Origin: Lentisphaerota bacterium
GTDB taxonomy: Bacteria; Verrucomicrobiota; Lentisphaeria; Victivallales; Victivallaceae
DNA: 64,000 nt
Assembly: GCA_015061605.1 (NCBI GenBank)
Contig: SUWH01000004.1
Coordinates: 1-64,000 of the forward strand
Direction of reading: 5' to 3'
Shown here: positions 34,264 through 42,261 of the stretch, in pieces
Layout: every line of letters starts with the position of its first letter
Position numbering within the stretch: position 1 is the first letter of the stretch
The notes under the pieces: model-generated
Seen by the model: the letters and a program-made list of their open reading frames with translations, nothing else
Databases searched by the model: none
What the model was told of the DNA's origin: nothing
Translations under genes and position numbers: made by a program

Positions 34264-35328
34264 ATGTTTCGCAAAGATTACGCCTACAATATTTTGAAGC
34301 AAAACATTGCTTCCGGATTTTACGCCCCCGGTTCCAGGCTGCCGTCAGAACAGAAACTGGCAGCAGAATTGCAGTTATCCAGAAATACGATACGCAGTGC
34401 CTTGCAGAAGCTCCGGGAGGAAAAACTGATCGAGAGCGATTCAAGAAGCGGCAGTTATGTTTCTTTAAATAATGAAACGCAACGTTTTCTATTTCTGACC
34501 TTTGATCAAAACCTTGACAATTTGCAGTTGGTCACATCATATTTTGTTTCAGAATTGCAAAATGCTTTGAGCAAATACAACCATTCGCTGATTCTGTTTT
34601 CGGCAATGCGGCTCTTTGAAATTGATGCCGAAAGTTTTGAGAAACTGCTCAAAGATAATGACATCAGAGGAATTTTTTTTCATTCAAGAATATTCAAACC
34701 TTATCCTTCGCTGCGTGAGATGATCCACCGCTGCCATATCCCGGTAGTGGAATTCGGCAATAATTTGAGCAGCGATGGCGCGTATGCTTCAGTTTGCGTC
34801 GATATCCGGCAGGCGTTTGCCGATGGGGTGCGTTATCTTGCCACATTCGGATACAAGCGGATCGCAACGGTTTTCAAGCGCAATTCCATGCGCGGTTTTA
34901 CCCGCAGTTCCTATGAAGAGTTTCTGAATTCCATCGGTTTGGAAGAATCGATCCCTCTGATTTATGATACTTCCATTATCTATGAAAACAAAATCCCGGA
35001 ACTGATGGCTTCCTCCGATCGCCCGGAAGCATTTATGTGTTTTTGTGATGGTATCGCGATCAAGATGATCAATGCCTTACAAAAGTGCAATGTAAATGTG
35101 CCTGCGGATGTGGCAGTGATGGGGATTTCCGGATATTTGGAGCGTCTGTTCGTTTCACCGCCATTGTCCATTGTCAACTTTCATTATGACCAGATGGCAA
35201 AGGAAGCAGTAAGATTGATGCTGAACAGTTCAATGTGGTTTATGAAAGAACCGGCATTGATAAATTACATCTCCCATAAAATAGTTCAACGGGGTACAAC
35301 TCCGGCATTCATCTTGAATTCAAAATAA
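34264..35328 (+). CDS. AraR-like regulator (GntR winged helix plus LacI-type sensor)
   Basis: The ATG at 34264 gives 354 residues and fits the promoter. Residues 1-70 are a GntR winged helix: [20 protein letters not shown] followed by [14 protein letters not shown] and a GSYV wing. Residues about 80-350 match the LacI/periplasmic-binding-protein sensor fold ([47 protein letters not shown]). This combination is that of AraR, a sugar-responsive repressor. It is first in a unit with pseudopilin, DUF4838 and GH28 genes, so it probably represses them until a sugar from their substrate binds. The palindrome at 34244-34259 is the likely operator. Confidence 0.88.
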   Translation: MFRKDYAYNILKQNIASGFYAPGSRLPSEQKLAAELQLSRNTIRSALQKLREEKLIESDSRSGSYVSLNNETQRFLFLTFDQNLDNLQLVTSYFVSELQNALSKYNHSLILFSAMRLFEIDAESFEKLLKDNDIRGIFFHSRIFKPYPSLREMIHRCHIPVVEFGNNLSSDGAYASVCVDIRQAFADGVRYLATFGYKRIATVFKRNSMRGFTRSSYEEFLNSIGLEESIPLIYDTSIIYENKIPELMASSDRPEAFMCFCDGIAIKMINALQKCNVNVPADVAVMGISGYLERLFVSPPLSIVNFHYDQMAKEAVRLMLNSSMWFMKEPALINYISHKIVQRGTTPAFILNSK

Positions 35329-35351
35329 CTTTTAACCAGGAAAGAGACATT

Positions 35352-36059
35352 ATGAAAAAAATCCATCATTCATCTGAACTGCACTTTACTCTGATCGAGC
35401 TGCTTGTGGTAATTGCCATTATCGCAATACTGGCAGCGATTCTGCTCCCGGCACTTCAAAGCGCCCGCGAACGCGGCAAGGCGACAAACTGCATCTCCAT
35501 GCGTAAACAAGTGGGCATTTGGGTCTTTTATTATACCGAAGTGTACGACGGCAGAATGATGCCGGTTCATTGGGGCAATGAGAATGCTTACCGCCGCTGG
35601 TACACCGCTCTTGCCGGTTCAAATGGCGGCAACAGCAGTACCGTAAAAAAAGCTGTCGCGATCACTAAAATGAATCGGCTTGACCAATATTTCGGATGCC
35701 CTTCCATGCCGTCAAATGCTTCATCGGGATTGACGGTTGACGGTCTGCCCAGAACTGCCGGAGGTTCCATAAATTACAACAAACACATGAGCGGACAGAA
35801 GATCACACACATGAAGCGCCCCGGAATCAAATTTATAATATGTGACTCCACCAGCGGTTATTACTTCGGTTACGATGCATCTGAACGCGTTTCCAGAATG
35901 ACTGCCTACGGACCGACCAGTGGTTTTTATCCGTGGCATAACAATAAAAAAGCCGGAACCATGCTGTATGGAGATAATCATGTCGAGCTGCTGCCGCTGA
36001 TCAATGGTGATATTTCAGACAGTACGATACATTATACAGTCAACGAAGAAGCAGAATAA
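35352..36059 (+). CDS. Pseudopilin-like protein with His-to-Asp-Gly-type C-terminus
   Basis: The 235-residue protein carries [18 protein letters not shown] from about residue 12, preceded by His rather than Gly. After the helix come [20 protein letters not shown] and a conserved-looking region with a Cys-Ile pair. The C-terminus [20 protein letters not shown] corresponds to the group's final motif, with GDN in place of DG. It lies 23 bases after the regulator gene (ATG after AGGAAAGAG) and 23 before the DUF4838 gene, so all are probably one transcript. Confidence 0.88.
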   Translation: MKKIHHSSELHFTLIELLVVIAIIAILAAILLPALQSARERGKATNCISMRKQVGIWVFYYTEVYDGRMMPVHWGNENAYRRWYTALAGSNGGNSSTVKKAVAITKMNRLDQYFGCPSMPSNASSGLTVDGLPRTAGGSINYNKHMSGQKITHMKRPGIKFIICDSTSGYYFGYDASERVSRMTAYGPTSGFYPWHNNKKAGTMLYGDNHVELLPLINGDISDSTIHYTVNEEAE

Positions 36060-36082
36060 AAACGAAAGAAATAAAAATAAAA

Positions 36083-38323
36083 ATGAAAAACCATCTCCTG
36101 TTATTATTGCTCGCGGCAGTGTTCACACTGTCCGGAGCTGAATATAAACTTTCCGACATCAAACTCGTCAATACTCACAAAAAATATAAAGATGCATTCA
36201 GTGAGTTGAAGTATCATCTTGAACTTGCCGCCGGAAAACTTACTCCCGGCAAAGATGCACTGCAAATCATCATCGGCGCACCGGGGACAGACGATACGCT
36301 CGCAGACGGAGAAGCCCGTTATTTCTATAAAAACCATAAACTCTACATCTGGGGCAGCAATGCCAAACCGCAATACGTTCTGTATGCTGTTTATGAATTT
36401 CTGGAAAAGAAACTCAAAGTCCGCTGGCTTTATCCGGCTCCCGGAGGGGTCTATATCCCGAAACAGGACAAAATAAGTTTTACCGAAGGTGAAATGCACA
36501 GCCGCATCCCCCATTTTTACTGGGGATTTCTCCGCAAGGGAAAGGTTGATGATATCAATACTCATGCGTACAATCCGCCGGTATGGCGTTTGCCGGAAGA
36601 TGCCTTGAAAGAGTTGAAAAAGGAGATGTCCGTTTTTCCCGCCCGTCACCGTCACGGCAGAATCAAATTCATCAACTACGGTCACGCCTTTGTAAAGTGG
36701 CCGGATCGTTTTGCCAAGACCCGCATGGATTATTTCGGCGTATCTCCCTACGGTAAGCCGAAACTGGCAACCAGAGCCAAATATTCAAAACTCTGCCTGT
36801 CCAATCCGGATGTGATCGGGCAGATCATCAGCGACTGGAAAGCCAAAGGTACTCCAAAATATCTGAATATCTGCCCCAACGATGGCAGAGAAGGATTTTG
36901 CCACTGTAAAAAATGTATGGCACTCGACGTCCGTAAAGAGGGGGAATCCTTCTACTCTCACCTTACTGACCGTTATCTCAATTTCTGGAACCGGGTCGCC
37001 AAACGTGCAGTAGCGATCCGATCGGATGTCGTTCTGGTAACCTATATTTACGCCTACTACCGTTATGCACCGCGCCGGGAAAAAATCGAATATCCGGACA
37101 ATATGCTCTGCGGTCTGGTTCCGATGCTGCATGAGGATTCAGAAAAACTTTTCCGCGAGTGGAAAGCCGCCGGGATGAAGCATTGCTTTTTGCGCCCCAA
37201 TGATACCCATCCGGCAGCGACTTTGATGCGCGGCATGGAGAAACATATTTATAACAAATTTCAGTCCGTACGGAAGCACTTCAAACTCTACGGTGCGGAT
37301 TATGACGGGACTCTCGGTGTCCGTTCCCGCGACCTTGAACACTATGTGATCAGCCGGATGATCTGCGAACCGGATGCCTCTTTTGAGCAGATCATTGATG
37401 AATTCTGCTCCGCATTCGGTCCAGCCGGAAATACGGTAAAAGCTTTTTACACCAATGTTCGCCCGGCAGGTGAAAAGATGTACTTCAACAGTGTCGGCAA
37501 AAACCGCAAACTGCTGCTTGACGATTCCGAGCTGGAAAGTGTCGTCAATAAAGAGTATGTTCAAGTTATGACTGCTGAACTGAAAAAATTGAAAGATTTT
37601 CCGCAGGATAAACTTTCTGAAATGGAAAAAATCCGCTTGAAACGGCTTATCCTCACCATCGAACAAAGTCTGCTCACCGCAGAATTTATGCATCAGGGAG
37701 ATCTGCGTATTGCCAAAAAGAAAAACAATTTCAAAAATGCCGCCAAAGCACTGTGGGATTTCCGCGTTACCCATGCCGCATTTCTTCAGGAAGGATACGG
37801 CGAAATAATCCGCCGCAGCGAGTTGAAATACTGGTCTCATTACCGCCCCTATATCAACGCGATTTCTAAAACACCGGTCAAACAGCTGGATCAGGCTGCC
37901 GGATGGCGGCACAGTTTCGATCAACCATCCATGCAAGGCTGGGGCAAACGGAACGCATTTAAGGAAATAACCAATTCCGAAGCAAGTTACGGCAATTACA
38001 GCATCGCTGCAAAACCGGTGCCGGGGAAAGGCGAATTTGTAATGTATCTGCCCGGAGTCGAGGTCACTCCGGGTGCAAAATACAGTGCAAGTTTTGATGT
38101 AAAAGCACCGAAAGGCGGCGATTTCTCATTGCGTATTGCCAATAAAAGCCGGACAATGAAACGGATAAAAGTTTCTGCAAAAGGTAATAATTGGCATAAA
38201 GGCAGCGATGTTATCACTATTCCTGCCGATTTGGATCAGGTCAATTTCTATATTTCGATCGGCAACGCTCCGGATGGTGGTTTCATAGACAGAATAGAAT
38301 TCATAAGGATCAATAACAAATGA
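36083..38323 (+). CDS. Secreted DUF4838 protein (alpha-glucuronidase-like)
   Basis: The 746-residue protein starts with a signal peptide, NHLLLLLLAAVFTLSGA. Residues about 20-130 are a GH67-like N-terminal domain (YHLELAAGKLTPGKDALQII, then YVLYAVYEFLEKKLKVRWLY). DUF4838 follows, with NICPNDGREGFCHCKKCMAL near residue 262 holding the CxCxxC cluster, and SDVVLVTYIYAYYRYAPRRE. The C-terminal 130 residues form a beta-sandwich with GKRNAFKEITNSEASYGNYS, like a carbohydrate-binding module. It overlaps the GH28-like gene by four bases, so the two enzymes probably act on the same polymer, possibly pectin-like or glucuronate-containing (inference). Confidence 0.8.
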   Translation: MKNHLLLLLLAAVFTLSGAEYKLSDIKLVNTHKKYKDAFSELKYHLELAAGKLTPGKDALQIIIGAPGTDDTLADGEARYFYKNHKLYIWGSNAKPQYVLYAVYEFLEKKLKVRWLYPAPGGVYIPKQDKISFTEGEMHSRIPHFYWGFLRKGKVDDINTHAYNPPVWRLPEDALKELKKEMSVFPARHRHGRIKFINYGHAFVKWPDRFAKTRMDYFGVSPYGKPKLATRAKYSKLCLSNPDVIGQIISDWKAKGTPKYLNICPNDGREGFCHCKKCMALDVRKEGESFYSHLTDRYLNFWNRVAKRAVAIRSDVVLVTYIYAYYRYAPRREKIEYPDNMLCGLVPMLHEDSEKLFREWKAAGMKHCFLRPNDTHPAATLMRGMEKHIYNKFQSVRKHFKLYGADYDGTLGVRSRDLEHYVISRMICEPDASFEQIIDEFCSAFGPAGNTVKAFYTNVRPAGEKMYFNSVGKNRKLLLDDSELESVVNKEYVQVMTAELKKLKDFPQDKLSEMEKIRLKRLILTIEQSLLTAEFMHQGDLRIAKKKNNFKNAAKALWDFRVTHAAFLQEGYGEIIRRSELKYWSHYRPYINAISKTPVKQLDQAAGWRHSFDQPSMQGWGKRNAFKEITNSEASYGNYSIAAKPVPGKGEFVMYLPGVEVTPGAKYSASFDVKAPKGGDFSLRIANKSRTMKRIKVSAKGNNWHKGSDVITIPADLDQVNFYISIGNAPDGGFIDRIEFIRINNK

Positions 38324-39624
38324 AAAAAACATATCTTATTTCAACAGTTGTATCATTACTTCTTTCATTACATGCGAATAATGTACCAATGATAAAAAAC
38401 ATGGTAAATGTCAAAGATTTCGGAGCTGTCGGGGATGGATTATACAAAGATACCCGCGCTATTCAAAAAGCAGTGAATACCGGGAAAATCGTCTACTTTC
38501 CCCCCGGTGTCTACCGGACCGGAACCATCTATTTGAAAAGCGGCGGCGGACTTCACCTCGCTGCCCATGCGGTGATCCTGGCAAGTCCGCACCCGGAAGA
38601 TTACAATAAAGATGATTTCGATAAGCGCAATCCGATCCCGGTAAATGAATACGCTTCCGGCGCCCATTTGATCATTGCCAGAGACGCTTCTGATATCACC
38701 ATTTCCGGTTCCGGTTCCATCCATGGCAACCGCAACAAAATTTTCGACACCGATCTCATCCACATGCCGCGGGGAAGACGTCCGCGCTATCTGATGCCGC
38801 GTTGGCGCCCCGGAGCCATGCTCTACTTCATCGGCTGCAAAAACATCAAAGTCGAGGGAGTAAAACTCACCGATCCGACTTATTGGACCGCATTTTTTCA
38901 CGATTGTGAAAATCTCGTCATTAACCGTGTGATCATAATGTCCGATTACTTCACCAACAACTCCGACGGTTTGGATATCGACTGCTGCCGCAACGTAAAA
39001 ATCACCAACTGTACCATTTTCAGCGGTGATGACTCCATTGCCATCCGGGGTTCAGAACGCAAATTGAATAAAGTTGCCGAATGTGCCAATGTCATTGTTG
39101 ACAACTGCACTCTGGCTTCTGCCGCCTGCGGAGTGCGCGTAGGTGTCGGCACCGGAACCATCCGCAACTGCAAACTCTCAAATTTGAAAATTGTCGATGC
39201 CGGAATCGGTATCGGGATTTGTCCGAGTTACCGTTTCGGCAACGCAACCAGAATCGACAATATTGAGTTTTCCAATATCAAAATTGATGCCGTTCAAGCG
39301 TTGCGGATGATGCCCAGCTGGAACACTGTCAAAGATGATCCGGCAATCAAAAAGGTTACCAATTTGTCCTTCAATAATATTGAAGCGCGTTCAAGCAAAG
39401 CAAGCATCATCGCCTATCCGTCACAAGAGGGAATTTTTGATAATATCACTATCAAAGATTCCACATTCACCTTGTCTGAAGGCAGTGTCGGTCCGATGGT
39501 CAAATACTGGACAACACCGGAATACGGCATAATCAACATCCGCGGAAAAAGTAAACCGCATATCATCAACTGCCGGGGCAACTCTCCTGACAACAAACCG
39601 TTGATTTTACAAAAATCCCACTGA
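38320..39624 (+). CDS. Secreted GH28-like (polygalacturonase-type) beta-helix protein
   Basis: The 434-residue protein has a signal peptide ending near LSLHANN and the entry motif VNVKDFGAVGDGLYKDTRAI of pectate-lyase-3/GH28 proteins. The GH28 acidic motifs are present as NNSDGLDID (about 213-221) and SGDDSIAIR (about 234-242). The usual GHG and RIK motifs are not: the corresponding places read ACGVRVG and ALRMM. The three Asp may suffice for hydrolysis of an altered substrate, or the protein may act as a lyase or epimerase. The start overlaps the DUF4838 stop in ATGA. It ends the module; the next gene is convergent. Confidence 0.82.
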   Translation: MKKTYLISTVVSLLLSLHANNVPMIKNMVNVKDFGAVGDGLYKDTRAIQKAVNTGKIVYFPPGVYRTGTIYLKSGGGLHLAAHAVILASPHPEDYNKDDFDKRNPIPVNEYASGAHLIIARDASDITISGSGSIHGNRNKIFDTDLIHMPRGRRPRYLMPRWRPGAMLYFIGCKNIKVEGVKLTDPTYWTAFFHDCENLVINRVIIMSDYFTNNSDGLDIDCCRNVKITNCTIFSGDDSIAIRGSERKLNKVAECANVIVDNCTLASAACGVRVGVGTGTIRNCKLSNLKIVDAGIGIGICPSYRFGNATRIDNIEFSNIKIDAVQALRMMPSWNTVKDDPAIKKVTNLSFNNIEARSSKASIIAYPSQEGIFDNITIKDSTFTLSEGSVGPMVKYWTTPEYGIINIRGKSKPHIINCRGNSPDNKPLILQKSH

Positions 39625-39638
39625 AATAAATATAAAAA

Positions 39639-39673
39639 CGGCGGCTGAAAAACCTCAAGTTTCACAGCCGCCG
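39639..39673 (-). terminator. Intrinsic terminator of SSS symporter 1
   Basis: On the minus strand CGGCGGCTG pairs with CAGCCGCCG around a 17-base loop, followed by TTTTTATAT. The convergent GH28-like gene may use the same hairpin. Confidence 0.8.
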
Positions 39674-39695
39674 GAACAGCGATCAGCATTACATA

Positions 39696-42077
39696 TTATG
39701 CTTCGGAGGAGCTTTTTTCCTCTTTCTTTTCGTCAGCGTCCAATGCTTCAAGTTCAGCTTTGTCAGCCAGTGACATATTGCCTTCGACCTGACCATTGTC
39801 GAGATAGTTGATCTTTCTCGTCTTCAAGTCGCGGAAAAGCTGGATCATATCGCGCACCGAACCGATACCGAACCAGAAAGTAACGATCACGGTAACTGCC
39901 CCCGGAACCAGCAGACTGGTAACAAGGAAGTATCCGCTCCACCAGGAAATCGGCCATCTCTGGAACAAATTCCAGATCACGATGATCACAAACGCTCCGA
40001 GGAAACGGTAGATGATCGAATAGACAAAGAGTGAACGGGCTATGACCCGATCCCAGAAAGTATATTCCGGGGTGATACCGATAAGTTTGTTGCAGACAGT
40101 TTTGATGTTCCAGACCGTCTTTTCCTGATTGTGCTTATCGAGGTTGTATTTACCGCGATGGAGCATGCGGTCAAGGTTGAACGGCTCTTTACAGGTCAGC
40201 TTGGAAACCACGATGTAGACCACAAACGAAGTCAATGTGGCAATAAGATTGAATTCATACGCATTGATAAAGCACTTATAAGGATTGACTCTCCAGACAA
40301 CGATCGGTTCAAAGGGAGCGGAAATCGCATGAACAACCGCAGAAAAACCATTCAACCAGCCCATGTCGCGGAGGAAACCGTACAACTCTGTCCAATTCTG
40401 CTTCATTCCGATATAAGCAAGTGCCATACCGCAACTGGTGAGCAGACTTGTCCAGGCGCCCTTGGTAGTACCGAAACGGGTGTAAAGACCAAGCATCACC
40501 ATTGAACCTGCGCCAATCCACATGGTGGTCATCGTACTCATAAAGAGGTTGATATAGTCCAACTGGCTCATCATCGTTGAACCGACATAGAAACAGATAC
40601 CGACCGTAATTGCCACCGCACGCACGACCCAGAGATGCTGGATCGGAGTGAGCGGCTTCTTGATAAACGGCATCACAACGTCCTGGGTGATGGTCAGCGA
40701 TGCCGAGAAAATACGGGTATCGTCAGTGGAGATCATCGCCATGATCATCAGCAGACAGAAGAGTCCGCTCAAACCCGGCGGCAGCATGTGACGGACACCT
40801 ACCGCCGTCATCATCTGATGATAGAGCGTGCGGAACTGCTGATACATACCGGCATTGACTTCCGGAGTATCAACATCATTGTTGTCGATAGCCTGCTTGA
40901 CTTCGGCAAGATAAATTGTATCAAGATTCGCCTCTTCAGAAAGCTGTTTATCAACTCCTACGTTATGGATGATCGGAGCTTTGCGGTGCATTGCATCAAC
41001 AATCTTTTTACGCAATGTCTGGTGTTTTTCAGCATGGAAAAGTCCTTCGGCAACGCGTTCACTGATGGTGTCGCGCACCTCTTTGGCCTGTTTGGCAAAA
41101 TCTTTGTGGTTGAAGTAGGCGATCAATGAAACTGCGATAAGAATGTACAAAACACTCATCAAACTGCCGCGGTAAGTACCGAGCAGAGCAGCCATTTTCT
41201 GTTCATGCGGGCTCTTGGCACTGGTGGAGTTACCGGCACCGATCCACGAGCCGCGGTTGATGACGGTAGTAATGAGCGTCACACCGACAAAGAACAAATT
41301 GAAGTCACGCAGTTCAGATATATCGTACGGATTGAGGAAGCTCTGATTGGCAACGCGGTCGGTAAGCACCGGAACGATCTGGTCGCTCCACGAAAATTTG
41401 TAAAGCATGAAACCGACAAACACCGCCATGATGGGATAGCAGAACATACCCTGAATACTGTCAGTGATAACCAGCGCGAGAGTACCGCCCATGCAGATAA
41501 TACCGATAGCAACCGTCAAACAGCAGAGAATAAGCACGTTGAAAGTCGGGATCTCAACTCCCCAAACCGTAAAATGCTGCGGCAGACCGAAGTAGTAGAT
41601 AAAGAAACGTCCGGCAATAGCGGGCATGATCATGTTGGCAAGCACTTCGGAAGTTGAACGCAATGCACTCGCAAAAATACGCAGTTTGCGGCTGTAACGC
41701 ATTTCAATATACTGTCCGAAACTCATCGCCTTGGTTTCGCGGAAACGGTAGGTCACAAATCCGGTCAAACTCAACACCACGCCCAGCGGCATGGTCAAAT
41801 TCTGCCAGAAGGTCAACGCAAAACCGGTTCGGTAATGCACTTCGACGAATGCCACCAATCCCATGATCGACAAACCGTTGGCGATGTCCGCGATACTGAT
41901 CAAATACCGGCCGCACAAACGACCCGCCGACAGAAAGTCGGAAACCTGTACCACATAACGGCGGGAACGGTATCCCATGTACAGAACAAACGACACCGGA
42001 AGAATGATTATCAGCCAGTCCAGCGGACTGACGAAAAACCAGTCATCCTTTACAAACCATTGAAAAAAAGCACCCAT
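39696..42077 (-). CDS. Sodium:solute symporter (SSS family), copy 1
   Basis: The 793-residue membrane protein belongs to the SSS/SLC5 family. It has about 13 or more helices, the early segment DFLSAGRLCGRYLISIADIA typical of the first core helices, and the GQYIEMRYSRKLRIFASALR stretch before helix 5. A large insertion (about residues 330-420, with many charged residues) and a C-terminal extension of about 150 residues make it longer than the usual 450-600. The C-terminal tail is acidic. AGGAGG precedes the ATG. It has its own promoter (42141-42169) and terminator. Location after the third module suggests sugar or sugar-acid uptake. Confidence 0.9.
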   Translation of the reverse strand: MGAFFQWFVKDDWFFVSPLDWLIIILPVSFVLYMGYRSRRYVVQVSDFLSAGRLCGRYLISIADIANGLSIMGLVAFVEVHYRTGFALTFWQNLTMPLGVVLSLTGFVTYRFRETKAMSFGQYIEMRYSRKLRIFASALRSTSEVLANMIMPAIAGRFFIYYFGLPQHFTVWGVEIPTFNVLILCCLTVAIGIICMGGTLALVITDSIQGMFCYPIMAVFVGFMLYKFSWSDQIVPVLTDRVANQSFLNPYDISELRDFNLFFVGVTLITTVINRGSWIGAGNSTSAKSPHEQKMAALLGTYRGSLMSVLYILIAVSLIAYFNHKDFAKQAKEVRDTISERVAEGLFHAEKHQTLRKKIVDAMHRKAPIIHNVGVDKQLSEEANLDTIYLAEVKQAIDNNDVDTPEVNAGMYQQFRTLYHQMMTAVGVRHMLPPGLSGLFCLLMIMAMISTDDTRIFSASLTITQDVVMPFIKKPLTPIQHLWVVRAVAITVGICFYVGSTMMSQLDYINLFMSTMTTMWIGAGSMVMLGLYTRFGTTKGAWTSLLTSCGMALAYIGMKQNWTELYGFLRDMGWLNGFSAVVHAISAPFEPIVVWRVNPYKCFINAYEFNLIATLTSFVVYIVVSKLTCKEPFNLDRMLHRGKYNLDKHNQEKTVWNIKTVCNKLIGITPEYTFWDRVIARSLFVYSIIYRFLGAFVIIVIWNLFQRWPISWWSGYFLVTSLLVPGAVTVIVTFWFGIGSVRDMIQLFRDLKTRKINYLDNGQVEGNMSLADKAELEALDADEKKEEKSSSEA

Positions 42078-42140
42078 TTTTTTTGATTCCTCCTGTTTAT
42101 TTTTTTATTTTCAAGAATGAAACATAACTAAATCGTTAAT

Positions 42141-42169
42141 AAAATATCACCATTTCCCGGGCATTTCAA
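42141..42169 (-). promoter_or_regulatory. Promoter of SSS symporter 1
   Basis: On the minus strand TTGAAA (42169-42164) and TATTTT (42146-42141) are 17 bases apart, with TGA before the -10. Confidence 0.6.
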
Positions 42170-42203
42170 CAAAAACGAAGATTATTTTTTAGTTATCAAA
42201 AAT

Positions 42204-42232
42204 AAAAAAAGACCCCTGATTTTTCAGGAGTC
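42204..42232 (-). terminator. Intrinsic terminator of SSS symporter 2
   Basis: On the minus strand GACTCCTGA pairs with TCAGGGGTC, followed by seven T. Confidence 0.85.
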
Positions 42233-42261
42233 CTTTGATTTTCAACCAGTTCAGGAATTAA

